A stretch of 48,325 bases of DNA. It comes from JAJPKK01 sp035311445. GTDB taxonomy: Bacteria; Pseudomonadota; Alphaproteobacteria; Rhizobiales; Xanthobacteraceae. The notes beneath the pieces are model-generated. The model did no database searches. It was given only the letters and a program-made list of their open reading frames with translations, and was not told where the DNA came from. The stretch covers positions 1 through 48,325 of the forward strand of contig DATGCX010000298.1 in assembly GCA_035311445.1 (NCBI GenBank), given 5' to 3'. A program made the position numbers and the translations under genes. Shown here piece by piece: positions 25,380 through 35,960 of this stretch; positions within the stretch are counted from its first letter, which is position 1; the number at the start of each line of letters is the position of its first letter.

Positions 25380-27542
25380 ATGGAGAGGACCAAGCAATTC
25401 TACTTAGGCACGGCTGCCGCAATCGGCTTTGCGGCGCTGTTGGGAATGGCGGCGCCGGGCGCTGCGCAAACCCCGGCTCCGGCCGCGGTTGCGATCGACA
25501 ACGATGATATCGGCGGCGTTGTGCGCGGGCCGAGTGGCCCCGAGGCCGGTGTGTGGGTGATCGCAGAAACGCGCGACTTGCCGACGCGGTTCACCCGGAG
25601 CGTGGTGACGGACGACCAGGGACGCTACGTGCTGCCCGACCTTCCGAAGGCCAAATACAAGGTCTGGGTGCGTGGCTACGGTCTCGTCGATTCCCCCAAG
25701 GTCGACGGCGAGCCCGGCCAGCAGCTCAACCTCACGGCGGTGCCGGCCCCGAACGAACGCGCCGCGGCCGAATATTATCCGGCGATCTATTGGTACTCGA
25801 TGCTGAAGATTCCAGCTGCCGATCAGTTTGGCGGCTCAAGCGACATTCCGCGCAACGTCAAGCAATTCGACTGGCTCAACCTGATGAAGAACAACGGCTG
25901 CATCGGCTGCCATCAGCTCGGCCAGGCGTCCACGCGTACGATCCCGAAGGCATTCGGCGACTTCAAGACGGGCGAGGAAGCCTGGGTGCGCCGCACCCAG
26001 TCCGGCCAGGCGGGCCAGCTCATGGTGAATATCCTCGCCGGCCAGCTTGGCAGCGTGCCTTACAAATATTTCGGCGACTGGACCGACCGCGTCGCCAAGG
26101 GCGAACTGCCCCACACTAAACCGACGCGGCCATCCGGCCTCGAGCGCAACGTCGTCGTCACTACGTGGGATTGGGCCAACGAGAAACAGTATCTCCATGA
26201 TCTCGCGGTTTCGGACAAGCGCAACCCGACGGTCAACGGCTATGGCCCGGTGTTCGGACAGCCGGAATACGCAACCGACACGATTCCGATCCTCAACCCG
26301 GTCACCAGCACGGTGGTGAACTACAAGGCGCCGGTGCGCGATCCGGACATGCCGCTGTCGCTCGGTCCGGGTCATGCCGCGATGGTCGAGCCGCTGCAGC
26401 CCTCCGCTTATTGGGGCAACGAGCAGATCTGGGATACCCGGGTCAACAATCACAACTCGATGATCGACAGCAAAGGCCGCATGTGGATGGCAGCGGCGGT
26501 ACGCGGCGTTCACAACCCGGCGTTCTGCCAGAAGGGCTCCGATCATCCGTCCGCCAAGGCTTTCCCGCTGGCAGAAAGCCATCGGCAGCTGGCGATGCTC
26601 GATCCCAAGACGATGAAGTACACTTTCGTCGATACCTGCTTTACGACCCATCACCTGAACTTTGCCAAGGACGGCAACGACACGCTGTGGACGTCGAGCG
26701 GCGGCGGCACCGGCGCGGTCGGCTGGTTCAACACCAAGCTGTTCGATGAGACCGGCGACGCCCAGAAGGCGCAGGGCTGGACCCCGCTCGTCATCGACAC
26801 CAACGGCAACGGCAAGCGCGACGACTATGTCGAGCCCAACCAGCCGGTGGACCCGACCAAGGACAAGCGCATCGGCCAGGTGTTCTACGCCGTGATGGTG
26901 AGCCCGGCCGACGGCTCGATCTGGGGCACGCTGCGGTCAAGTCCCGGTTCGATCGTGCGGCTTAATCCGGGCTCAAATCCGCCCGAGACCGCGCTCGCTG
27001 AAATCTACAATGTGCCGATGCCGGGCTTCGGTCCGCGCGGCGGTGACATCGACAGCAAGGGCGTGGTGTGGGTGTCGCTCGCGAGCGGCCACATGGGTGC
27101 CTTCGACCGCCGCAAGTGCAAGGTCCTCAACGGCCCGAGCGCGACCGGTAATCATTGTCCGGAAGGCTGGTCGTTCTACAAGTACCCGGGCCCGGGCTTC
27201 GAGGGCATCGGCGACAACAGCGCCGAGTCGAGCTACTACTCGTGGGTCGACCAGCACAACACCTTCGGCCTCGGCGAAGACGTGCCGGTGTCGACCGCAA
27301 ATCTTGAAGATGGTCTCGTCGCCCTCAAGGACGGCAAGATGGTCCTCCTCAAGGTACCGTACCCGACCGGCTTCTACGCCAAGGGCCTCGACGGCCGCAT
27401 CGACGATCCGAACGCCGGCTGGAAAGGCCGCGGCCTGTGGACATCAAGCGGCGACCGCGCCCCGTGGCTCCAGGAAGGCGGCAAGGGCATGAAGCCCATG
27501 GCGGTGCACTTCCAGCTCCGGCCCGATCCGCTCGCGCATTGA
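25380..27542 (+). CDS. secreted protein: carboxypeptidase-regulatory-like domain, haem c and beta-propeller
   Basis: 720 residues from ATG 25380 (ribosome site GAGAGGAG). Signal peptide to AAPGAAQ; residues ~40-125 form a Cna-B/carboxypeptidase-regulatory-like beta domain (DIGGVVRGPSGPEAGVWVIAETRDLPTRF, VVTDDQGRYVLPDLPKAKYKVWVRGYGLVD). A single c-type haem site CIGCH occurs near residue 176, then a long propeller region (VNNHNSMIDSKGRMWMAAAVRG, LNFAKDGNDTLWTSSGGG, GGDIDSKGVVWVSLASGHMGAFD) like Vgb or SMP-30 types. The layout suggests a periplasmic redox or ligand-binding protein. No enzyme class can be assigned. It fits the electron-transfer theme of the cytochrome/TPP genes. Confidence 0.8.
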   Translation: MERTKQFYLGTAAAIGFAALLGMAAPGAAQTPAPAAVAIDNDDIGGVVRGPSGPEAGVWVIAETRDLPTRFTRSVVTDDQGRYVLPDLPKAKYKVWVRGYGLVDSPKVDGEPGQQLNLTAVPAPNERAAAEYYPAIYWYSMLKIPAADQFGGSSDIPRNVKQFDWLNLMKNNGCIGCHQLGQASTRTIPKAFGDFKTGEEAWVRRTQSGQAGQLMVNILAGQLGSVPYKYFGDWTDRVAKGELPHTKPTRPSGLERNVVVTTWDWANEKQYLHDLAVSDKRNPTVNGYGPVFGQPEYATDTIPILNPVTSTVVNYKAPVRDPDMPLSLGPGHAAMVEPLQPSAYWGNEQIWDTRVNNHNSMIDSKGRMWMAAAVRGVHNPAFCQKGSDHPSAKAFPLAESHRQLAMLDPKTMKYTFVDTCFTTHHLNFAKDGNDTLWTSSGGGTGAVGWFNTKLFDETGDAQKAQGWTPLVIDTNGNGKRDDYVEPNQPVDPTKDKRIGQVFYAVMVSPADGSIWGTLRSSPGSIVRLNPGSNPPETALAEIYNVPMPGFGPRGGDIDSKGVVWVSLASGHMGAFDRRKCKVLNGPSATGNHCPEGWSFYKYPGPGFEGIGDNSAESSYYSWVDQHNTFGLGEDVPVSTANLEDGLVALKDGKMVLLKVPYPTGFYAKGLDGRIDDPNAGWKGRGLWTSSGDRAPWLQEGGKGMKPMAVHFQLRPDPLAH

Positions 27543-27543
27543 G

Positions 27544-27588
27544 GGGATTGCCCCTCTCCCCGCTTGCGTCGCCTGCGGGGAGAGGGGG
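27544..27588. repeat. GC-rich hairpin after the haem-propeller gene
   Basis: CCCCTCTCCCCGC pairs with GCGGGGAGAGGGG around TTGCGTCGCCT, starting 2-10 nt after the stop. It may act as an mRNA 3' end or processing hairpin, but no T run follows, so it is not a standard intrinsic terminator. It may be half of a family E element. Confidence 0.6.
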
Positions 27589-27614
27589 TCGCGTGATGCG
27601 CACTTAGAGTTCCC

Positions 27615-27704
27615 GTAGGATGGGTTGAGCGTCAGCGAAACCCATCATCGGCTTTTCCGCACGGCACAGCGTGATGGATTTCGCGTCGGTCAACCGATCA
27701 TATG
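27615..27704. repeat. REP pair (family A) upstream of the RAYT gene
   Basis: 27615-27646: GTAG, GATGGGT, loop TGAGCGTCAGCGAA, ACCCATC, a perfect family A unit. A decayed inverted unit follows at about 27673-27704 (GATGGATTTCGCGTCGGTCA). It lies about 55-145 bp before the RAYT start. Confidence 0.85.
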
Positions 27705-27757
27705 GGAGCATGTGACGCCACTCGATTGTGGCTGGGCCGAACCGATGCGATTGGTCG

Positions 27758-28291
27758 ATGACGAATTATCGGCACAATTTCGTTCCTGGCGGCAGTTATT
27801 TCTTCACCGTCAATCTGGCGGACCGCCAATTGGGCCTGCTCACGGAACATATCGATTCACTGCGTGCCGCATTCCGTTACGCGATGTCTCGGCATCCATT
27901 CACTATCGAGGCGATAGTGGTGCTACCTGATCATTTGCATCCAATTTGGACAATGCCCGAACGCGATTCCAATTTTTCTCGGCGCTGGCGACTGATCAAA
28001 GCTGCATTTTCTCGTTCGTTGCCCGGCGATGAGCAAGTCTCAGCAAGCCGCTCCAGCAAAAACGAACGCGGTATTTGGCAGCGGCGGTATTGGGAACATA
28101 CCTTGCGCGATGAAAACGACTTTACGCGCCACGTCGATTACATTCATTTCAACCCCGTAAAGCATGGCCACGTTCGTCGGGTGATCGATTGGCCGAACTC
28201 GTCGTTCCATCGGATGGTACGACTTGGCGTGTATCCGGAGGATTGGGCCGGCGATAGCGGAGAGGATGGGCGTCAATTCGGAGAGAGGTGA
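27758..28291 (+). CDS. REP-associated tyrosine transposase (RAYT, Y1/HUH family)
   Basis: 177 residues. The opening YRHNFVPGGSYFFTVNLADR and the block VVLPDHLHPIWTMP are characteristic of the IS200/IS605-related RAYT family. HLH is the HUH metal-binding motif, and DYIHFNPVKHGHV carries the likely catalytic Tyr region. RAYTs are single-copy domesticated transposases that cut and join at REP hairpins with a GTAG-type head. A REP of family A lies before it and an inverted one follows 38 nt after its stop. That placement supports this gene as the enzyme for the REP families here. ATG 27758 is likely; ten more in-frame residues upstream are possible. Confidence 0.9.
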   Translation: MTNYRHNFVPGGSYFFTVNLADRQLGLLTEHIDSLRAAFRYAMSRHPFTIEAIVVLPDHLHPIWTMPERDSNFSRRWRLIKAAFSRSLPGDEQVSASRSSKNERGIWQRRYWEHTLRDENDFTRHVDYIHFNPVKHGHVRRVIDWPNSSFHRMVRLGVYPEDWAGDSGEDGRQFGER

Positions 28292-28329
28292 GGCGCGCTA
28301 CCTCGACACTCTCGCGGCCCTCGGCCCAT

Positions 28330-28361
28330 GATGGGTTTCGCTTCCGCTCAACCCATCCTAC
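28330..28361 (-). repeat. REP unit (family A) downstream of the RAYT gene
   Basis: Read on the minus strand: GTAG, GATGGGT, loop of 14 nt, ACCCATC. With the unit at 27615 it brackets the RAYT gene in inverted orientation. Confidence 0.9.
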
Positions 28362-28382
28362 GAGGGTCTCCAGAAGAGCACC

Positions 28383-29987
28383 TCACCTCCCGCTCCGCGC
28401 CAGCGAGTGCACCCACCCCTGCATGCGCGATTTCGCGTTGGCGAGGTCCTTCGCGGTGAAGAAATCTTCCGGCTTCACCTTGTCGACCGGATAGACCGGG
28501 CGCAGGAAATCGCTCTCGTATCCGAACGGCACGGTGGCGTCGATGCCCATGCCGCCCTCGAAGCGCGTGTTGGAGGCGGTCCACTGGGCGCTGCCGGCGG
28601 TCATGCGCTCGGCCGGCATGAAGGTCTGGCCGCGGCCGCCCGGGATAGGGTTGAGGATATCGGTCTGCGGATTGACGCGGGTGGTGAGGCACCACATCAC
28701 GTCGTCCATGGAATAGGGATCGACGTCCTCGGACACCGCGATGGCGAGCCGCATGCCCTGCGAGCACGACAGCGCTGCGGCCATGAAATTGCGCTGCCAG
28801 CCCTCGTCGATCTGATGGCGCTTCTTGACCTGGATGATGCAGCCGCCCCAGTCGGTCATGCAGAAGGGAATCACCACATTCTGCACGATCCCGGGCTGCA
28901 GCCGCTCGCACAGTTCGAAGAGCGCCGCCTCGCGCACCGTGGTGTCGATGTTGTGATCGTCGAGCATGTGCACGCCGAGGCAATAGATGATCGGCTTGGT
29001 CTCGGGTCTGCGCATGGTGACGGCGGTGACATGGAAGGTCGGCGCCTTGTAGGCCTTGCCCATGTAGCCCGCCCATTCGGGATGGAAATGGAAGCGGCCC
29101 TGCACGCCGGCCTCTTCCGACTGCGCAGTTTCGTAGCGCCGGTCGCGCGGATGCACGTAGCCTTCCAGCACCAGCTCGGCGTCGGCGAGCGTGTAGGCGT
29201 CGACGGTGCGGCACTTGACGAGCCGGATCGGCGCCCCCTGCACAGCGCCCGCGATGCCGATCTCGTCGCAGCCCATGGGCAGGATGGCGTAGTCGAAGCC
29301 CGCGCCCGCAAGCAGCGTGCAGGCCGGCGGCACGCCGAAGCACATGCTCATGGGGATCGGCTGGTCGTCCTTGTAGTATTTGTTCGCCACCTGCCACATA
29401 TGCGAGCCGGGCGAGATCTGGAACGTGCCCACATTGCCCCAGCGGAAATTCATGCGGTTGTAGCCGAGGTCGGTACCGCCATCGAACTGGTCGAAGCTGA
29501 TGCAGCGGATGCCGGACCCGACCGTCAGCTCGGTCTCATAGGCGGTGTGCCGGATCGGCACCATGTACGGGTTGACGTCCTTCGGATCGAGCACGATGTG
29601 CTCCTGCACCGGGGCGTCGGCTTGAGAAATGATCTCCGGCTTGAGCGGCTTGCGAAACGCCGCCGCGATTTGACGGGTGCGTTCGACATCGTCCGTCCAG
29701 CCGAACATCTTGTTGATGACCTTCATATCGCCGAACAGGTTGGTGATCACCCGGTGGTTCGGCTTGCCCTTGACGTTGTGGAACATCACCGGGCAGCCGC
29801 CGTCCATGTGCTTTTGCAGGCCGGTGACTTCGAGATCGGGGTCGACCTCCTTTTCGGTCTCGATCAGGTCGCCCTGTGCGCGCAGCCAATCGAGCGTCGA
29901 GCGCAGATCGCGGGGGCCGGCATTCGGGCGGACTTCAGTCGCGGGCTCGTGCCTTACGTGCTTTTCCTGGCGCGCCGGCTGCTGCAT
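28383..29987 (-). CDS. UbiD-family prFMN-dependent decarboxylase
   Basis: 534 residues. UbiD features: LRSTLDWLRAQGDLIETEKEVDPDLEVTGL at the N-terminus; HTAYETELTVGSGIRCISFDQFDGGTDLGYNRMNFRWGN in the prFMN pocket; GCDEIGIAGAVQGAPIRLVKC and ADAELVLEGYV, the region holding the conserved Arg/Glu residues; and a C-terminal GGMGIDATVPFGYE block. It would reversibly decarboxylate an aromatic or alpha,beta-unsaturated acid. No UbiX prenyltransferase is seen here. ATG 29987 follows AAGGAG; the frame stays open through the REP pair at 30062 but that part is readable repeat. Family length is normal. Confidence 0.9.
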   Translation of the reverse strand: MQQPARQEKHVRHEPATEVRPNAGPRDLRSTLDWLRAQGDLIETEKEVDPDLEVTGLQKHMDGGCPVMFHNVKGKPNHRVITNLFGDMKVINKMFGWTDDVERTRQIAAAFRKPLKPEIISQADAPVQEHIVLDPKDVNPYMVPIRHTAYETELTVGSGIRCISFDQFDGGTDLGYNRMNFRWGNVGTFQISPGSHMWQVANKYYKDDQPIPMSMCFGVPPACTLLAGAGFDYAILPMGCDEIGIAGAVQGAPIRLVKCRTVDAYTLADAELVLEGYVHPRDRRYETAQSEEAGVQGRFHFHPEWAGYMGKAYKAPTFHVTAVTMRRPETKPIIYCLGVHMLDDHNIDTTVREAALFELCERLQPGIVQNVVIPFCMTDWGGCIIQVKKRHQIDEGWQRNFMAAALSCSQGMRLAIAVSEDVDPYSMDDVMWCLTTRVNPQTDILNPIPGGRGQTFMPAERMTAGSAQWTASNTRFEGGMGIDATVPFGYESDFLRPVYPVDKVKPEDFFTAKDLANAKSRMQGWVHSLARSGR

Positions 29988-30061
29988 GGCGGGAACTCCT
30001 TGCTCGTCGATTGTGTGCAATATGGCTGGTCTGGCCGTTGGTTGGAAGACCTTGGAAATGC

Positions 30062-30149
30062 GTAGGATGGGTTGAGCGTCAGCGAAACCCATCGGCGGCC
30101 TCGCCGCATCATGGCCCTGATGGGTTTCGCTTCGCTCAACCCATCCTAC
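30062..30149. repeat. REP pair (family A) between UbiD and binding-protein genes
   Basis: Forward unit 30062-30093 (GTAG, GATGGGT, TGAGCGTCAGCGAA, ACCCATC), inverted unit 30119-30149. It lies in the divergent region between the UbiD start (29987) and the binding protein start (30219). Confidence 0.9.
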
Positions 30150-30218
30150 ATGCCCCACGCGCGGGCTCGACAAATCGCGCGGTCGCGACGAAACTCCGCC
30201 AGCGGAAAGGAGCGCTTC

Positions 30219-31157
30219 ATGTGCAAGCTGTTCGGCGCATTAGCGGCCCTGGTTTGCGCTGTCTGCCCCGCACTCGCGGATGATACGCTGCGGATCGCGG
30301 TCGGCCAGCGCGGCCTTTGGGATACGTCGGTGGTCGAACTCGGCCAGCGCGGTGGCATCTTCGGCAAGCACGGGATCATGCTGGATATTCTTTACACCCA
30401 GGGCGGCGGCGAGACCCAGCAGGCAGTTATTTCCGGCAGCGTCGAGCTTGGCGTATCCGCCGGGTCAATGGGCGTGTTCGGCGCCTATTCCAAGGGTGCG
30501 CCGCTGCGCATCATTGGCGCCGAGATGACCGGCGGCGCGGATCTGTTCTGGTACGTGCGGTCGGATTCGCCGATCCGGACCTTGCAGGACACAGACGGCA
30601 AGACCATTGCGTATTCGACCAACGGAGCCTCGACCCACGCCATCGTCGCGGCCTTCATCAAGCAATATGGTCTTAAGGCCAAGCCGGTTGCGACCGGCAA
30701 TCCGCCAGCCACGCTGACGCAGGTGATGTCCGGTCAGATCGACGTCGGCTGGGCGGGCCCGCCGTTCGGCCTCGACCTCATCGATCAGGGAAGAATCCGC
30801 ATCATCGCCAACGGAAACGACGCGACCCGGCTGAAGAACCAGACGGTACGCGTTCTCATCACCAATACCGTGCAGGCGCGCCACCCGGCAATCGAGCGCT
30901 TCATGAAGGCGTACCGCGAGACCGTGGATTGGATGTATGCGGATTCCGCGGTGTTCCGTCACTATGAGGCGTTCATGGGGATCGGCGAGGCCACCATGCG
31001 CCGCGCGCGCGACCAATTCTATCCCAAGGCAGCGCTCGACCCCGACACCATCGTTGGCATCGACGACGTCAATGCTGATGCGGTCGAGTTCAAGTACATG
31101 ACCGCGCCGTTGACGCGTGAACAGCTCGCGGAGTTGATCCGTATTCCACCGCGGTGA
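30219..31157 (+). CDS. NitT/TauT-type ABC transporter substrate-binding protein
   Basis: 312 residues with a signal peptide (cut near ALA). The fold matches the SsuA/NMT1/TauA group: LRIAVGQRGLWDTSVVELGQRGGIFGKHGIMLDILYTQGGGETQQAVISGSVELGVSAGS, and later LQDTDGKTIAYSTNGASTHAIV. Ligands of this group are sulfonates, nitrate, pyrimidine precursors or aromatic acids. No permease or ATPase lies beside it. It might bring the acid handled by the UbiD and CoA ligase enzymes. ATG 30219 follows GGAAAGGAG (30204-30212). Confidence 0.85.
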   Translation: MCKLFGALAALVCAVCPALADDTLRIAVGQRGLWDTSVVELGQRGGIFGKHGIMLDILYTQGGGETQQAVISGSVELGVSAGSMGVFGAYSKGAPLRIIGAEMTGGADLFWYVRSDSPIRTLQDTDGKTIAYSTNGASTHAIVAAFIKQYGLKAKPVATGNPPATLTQVMSGQIDVGWAGPPFGLDLIDQGRIRIIANGNDATRLKNQTVRVLITNTVQARHPAIERFMKAYRETVDWMYADSAVFRHYEAFMGIGEATMRRARDQFYPKAALDPDTIVGIDDVNADAVEFKYMTAPLTREQLAELIRIPPR

Positions 31158-31159
31158 GC

Positions 31160-31272
31160 TTTTCCCTCCCCGTTTCGGGGAGGGTGGCGCGAAGCGCCGG
31201 GTGGGGTGACACAAGCGTGGCCGCCGCGGAAAGAACCCCACCCCGACCCTCCCCGAAGGCGGGGAGGGAGAA
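31160..31272. repeat. family E palindrome
   Basis: TTTCCCTCCCCGTTTCGGGG at the left is inverted by CCCTCCCCGAAGGCGGGGAG at the right; GGGTGGGGT / ACCCCACCC pairs inside. It lies between the binding protein and ureG, just before the REP at 31276. Confidence 0.85.
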
Positions 31273-31275
31273 GTA

Positions 31276-31356
31276 GTAGCCCGCATGAAGCGAAGCGCAA
31301 TGCGGGGAGGACCTATCCGCTGCACGGCTCCCGGATTTCGCTCCGCTCCATCCGGG

Positions 31357-31360
<4 letters not shown>
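31276..31360. repeat. REP pair (family B)
   Basis: 31276-31306: GTAG, CCCGCAT, loop GAAGCGAAGCGCA, ATGCGGG. Inverted 31330-31360 with arms CCCGGAT/ATCCGGG. Its last four bases (CTAC, 31357-31360) supply the TAG stop of ureG on the minus strand. Confidence 0.9.
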
Positions 31361-31983
<623 letters not shown>

Positions 31984-31986
<3 letters not shown>

Positions 31987-32008
31987 GCCCGGGCTCGTCC
32001 CGGGCATG
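31984..32008. repeat. perfect short palindrome over the ureG start
   Basis: CATGCCCGGG, five-base centre CTCGT, CCCGGGCATG. The two CAT ends are both in-frame ATGs for ureG on the minus strand. It would fold over the start codon in the mRNA. Confidence 0.8.
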
Positions 32009-32039
32009 ACGGACGGAAGAGGCTGATGACAAGCGCGTC

Positions 32040-32693
32040 TCATGATCGGAACAGCCGCGTGTACTGGGTCTCGTGGCGCATGCTGGCGATGTCGGCGCGC
32101 AACGTCGCGCTGCCGACCTCGTCGAGACTCGTAGCAAACGCGCGCTGCGCCGTCTGCGCGACGGGGCCTTCGAGCGCCGCCAGCACGCGTTGGCCGTCGG
32201 TCTGGCCGAGCGGAATGAGCCGCACGGCGGCCGAAACGAGATTTGACGTAACGCCATGCAGAAACGCGGAGAGCGCCGGGGCTAGTGCAATGCCGTGTCC
32301 GGCGCAGGCGGCTGCGACCGCGACCGGATAGGCGAGGGGGCCGTCCCAGGCGGCCGCGAGCCGGTCGAGTGCGGGCGTTGGCCATGCAGATTGCGTGATC
32401 TGAAGGAAAGCCTGGCCTTGTGCAGTGGTTTCCAGGAAGCGTTCCTTGGAGCCAATCAAGGCCGCCGCCACCTCGGCCGTGGCGGCAAGCGCCTTGTCGT
32501 CCCCGCTCGCGGCAGCGCGATGCGCATGAAAGAAAATCGCGGCGTCACAAAATACGCTGCCGTCGCGGATTATTGTCGTAAGCCAGCTAAGCAGCGAGGA
32601 TGCATCGCGAATGTCGCCGGCCTCGACGGCCCATTCGAGGCCACCCGAATACGAGAACGCACCGACTGGATAGGCAGGAGACATCCAGGTCAT
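32040..32693 (-). CDS. ureF: UreF, urease accessory protein
   Basis: 217 residues from ATG 32693. It matches UreF through WMSPAYPVGAFSYSGGLEWAVEAGDI, later AYPVAVAAACAGHGIALAPALSAFLHGVTSNLVSAAVRLIPLGQTDGQ, and an RLFRS end. UreF bridges UreD and UreG in the activation complex. Family members have a few more residues (such as the ALYRLMTW segment) before the SP motif. Here KALYRL is readable upstream, but a family E palindrome (32709-32815) replaces what precedes it. So the native start may be lost or replaced, and ATG 32693 or a GTG near 32933 could be used. 53 nt separate it from ureG. Confidence 0.9.
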   Translation of the reverse strand: MTWMSPAYPVGAFSYSGGLEWAVEAGDIRDASSLLSWLTTIIRDGSVFCDAAIFFHAHRAAASGDDKALAATAEVAAALIGSKERFLETTAQGQAFLQITQSAWPTPALDRLAAAWDGPLAYPVAVAAACAGHGIALAPALSAFLHGVTSNLVSAAVRLIPLGQTDGQRVLAALEGPVAQTAQRAFATSLDEVGSATLRADIASMRHETQYTRLFRS

Positions 32694-32708
32694 GAGACGG
32701 TAGAGGGC

Positions 32709-32815
32709 TTTTCCCTCCCCGTCTTCGGGGAGGGCAGGGTGGGGCTCTTTCCACAACACTGCGCTTGGTGAAGCAGAACCCCACCCTGCCCTCCCCGAAG
32801 ACGGGGAGGGAGGAG
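32709..32815. repeat. family E palindrome at the 5' end of ureF
   Basis: TTTCCCTCCCCGTCTTCGGG and CCCTCCCCGAAGACGGGGAG are inverted; the middle pairs GGGCAGGGTGGGG with CCCCACCCTGCCC. It lies in the ureE-ureF gap and reads into the ureF N-terminus. Confidence 0.85.
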
Positions 32816-32922
32816 AATGCTGCACCCGAACGGGATCGCCCCGCCCGCAATGCAGAGGCGAAGAGCCTTTCCGAGGACGGTGAAGTCTCGTTGCTGCCGC
32901 GGGGCTACTGGGCGAGTTGCGT

Positions 32923-33428
32923 TTACCCACGGCCACCCCGCTCGCCGTGCCCATGCTCATACGCCCCGCGTTCCGGCTCAAACGGCGCCTCGATCGGAGT
33001 CAGGCGCGCGCCGAGCCCCGCCAGCATCTCTTCCAGCACGTGATCGCGCCGCATGCGCAGCTTGTCGCCCACGATCTGCAATTCGGTGTGGCGATTGCCC
33101 AGATGCCACGCAAGGCGCGCGATGACAGCGGTCTTTTCGGCGTTGTCCGCTGCCGTGATCTCGACCAGCGGTTCGGGCTTGGCGACCACCGCCACGATCG
33201 CGCCGTCATCACACATAAGCCCGTCGCCGTCGCGCAGCGCCGTCGCCTGAGGCAGATCGAGCAGCAGCTTCGTGCCGCGCTCGCCGGTGAGCACGATCCG
33301 CCGCCGATAACGCTCATCGGCGTCGAGCACGACGCGGTCGATGGCTTCGGCCACATGCCATGCCCCTGCACGCAGGATTTGCGTCACCCGCTTCACGGCA
33401 CGAATGCGCTCGATAACTTCGGGTTTCA

Positions 33429-33429
<1 letters not shown>
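32923..33429 (-). CDS. ureE: UreE, urease nickel chaperone
   Basis: 168 residues. The N-terminal peptide-binding domain (ERIRAVKRVTQILRAGAW, RRRIVLTGERGTKLLLDLPQATALRDGDGL) and the metal-binding domain (LAWHLGNRHTELQIVGDKLRMRRDHVLEEMLAGLGARLTPIEAPFEPERGAY) are complete. The tail has only EHGHGERGG, not a long His stretch. It delivers Ni to the UreG-containing complex. The ATG (33429) overlaps the ureC stop by one base, showing translational coupling. The ureF start region follows. Confidence 0.95.
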
Positions 33430-35138
<1,709 letters not shown>

Positions 35139-35154
35139 GGGCAAGTCTTTCTTT

Positions 35155-35508
35155 TCAGCGGCTGCGGCCGTCAAACTTCTTCACGGTGAGTGAATCGACG
35201 TCGACGCCGTCCAGGCATCGTACATTGAGAGCGACCATTTCTGCGCCTCCGGGCCCGATCCCTCTGGCAAAGGATTCGATACCGCAGGTCGAACAAAACA
35301 GGTGATGGAGGACGTGTTTGTTGAACTGAAATTCCGTCGTGGCATCCTCACCGGAGAGCAGCTTGAAGTCGGCGACCGGAGCAAACGCAAGCAGCCATCC
35401 GAGCTTCGCGCATCGCGAACAGTTGCAGGACAGGGCCTCGCCGATGTCCGCGGACACCTTATAGCGAACCTTGCCACACTGGCAGCCGCCGGTGTAGGTC
35501 TGCTTCAT
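35155..35508 (-). CDS. GFA (glutathione-dependent formaldehyde-activating / CENP-V) domain protein
   Basis: 117 residues. The zinc-binding Cys pattern of the GFA fold is visible: GGCQCGKVRY, then SCNCSRCAKLGW, and later FCSTCGIESFARG. Functions of such small proteins are mostly unknown; the founding member catalyses glutathione-formaldehyde adduct formation. It is inserted between the TA pair and ureC with its stop 16 nt before ureC. A link to urease is not evident and may reflect insertion of a small cassette. Confidence 0.9.
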   Translation of the reverse strand: MKQTYTGGCQCGKVRYKVSADIGEALSCNCSRCAKLGWLLAFAPVADFKLLSGEDATTEFQFNKHVLHHLFCSTCGIESFARGIGPGGAEMVALNVRCLDGVDVDSLTVKKFDGRSR

Positions 35509-35567
35509 TGGTTTCTCCCATCGTCCTTAGATTCGCCGCTTGAAGCGGTAGACACCATCAAGCTTCT

Positions 35568-35960
35568 TCAAGCAATTAGATGTCGGAATGCGGGGTTCTT
35601 CGTAGCCGCTTTGTCGAAGGTCAGAGTTGCCTCGCATCCCATGGCGCGATTGAGTTCTCCAACGAAGTAATCAGGAAAATCGGCAGGGCCGGCACTAAAT
35701 AGTTCGACCGCGCTCCGCGTCTGTTCAGGAAATGCGACGGCAAATTCCGTTGAGTCGACAATCGTCGCGAGCCGAGCGTGTATGCCGGCTCTATTCAGCT
35801 TGAAAGTGCGGCGGAGGGTCCAGGCAAACTCGACAAGTACGATAGGGCTGATGAAGGTCGGCGCCTGTTCTTCAACCACACGTCGGGCCGCCGCGCTTTG
35901 CCTCGGATTTTCCTCAGTCTCGAACAGCCGCAGCAAAATGTTTGTGTCGATGCCGATCAT
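35568..35960 (-). CDS. VapC-type PIN-domain toxin
   Basis: 130 residues. PIN-domain acidic residues are D5 (GIDTNILLR), E44 (VLVEFAW), D94 or D97 (ADFPDYFVG) and D116 (TFDKAA), the set needed for Mg-dependent RNase activity. It overlaps the antitoxin by four bases (ATGA), as in most TA pairs. It should cleave RNA when not held by its antitoxin. Location within the urease cluster is unusual. It is a VapC homologue; the target RNA is unknown. Confidence 0.9.
   Translation of the reverse strand: MIGIDTNILLRLFETEENPRQSAAARRVVEEQAPTFISPIVLVEFAWTLRRTFKLNRAGIHARLATIVDSTEFAVAFPEQTRSAVELFSAGPADFPDYFVGELNRAMGCEATLTFDKAATKNPAFRHLIA

Noticed and set aside
27544..27588. Intrinsic terminator after the haem-propeller gene
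   Set aside because: The stem is good but there is no T run after it; it is listed as a hairpin only.
28407..30065. Long plus-strand open frame opposite the UbiD gene
   Set aside because: It is the antisense shadow of a strongly conserved UbiD frame in high-GC DNA; the translation has no recognisable domain.
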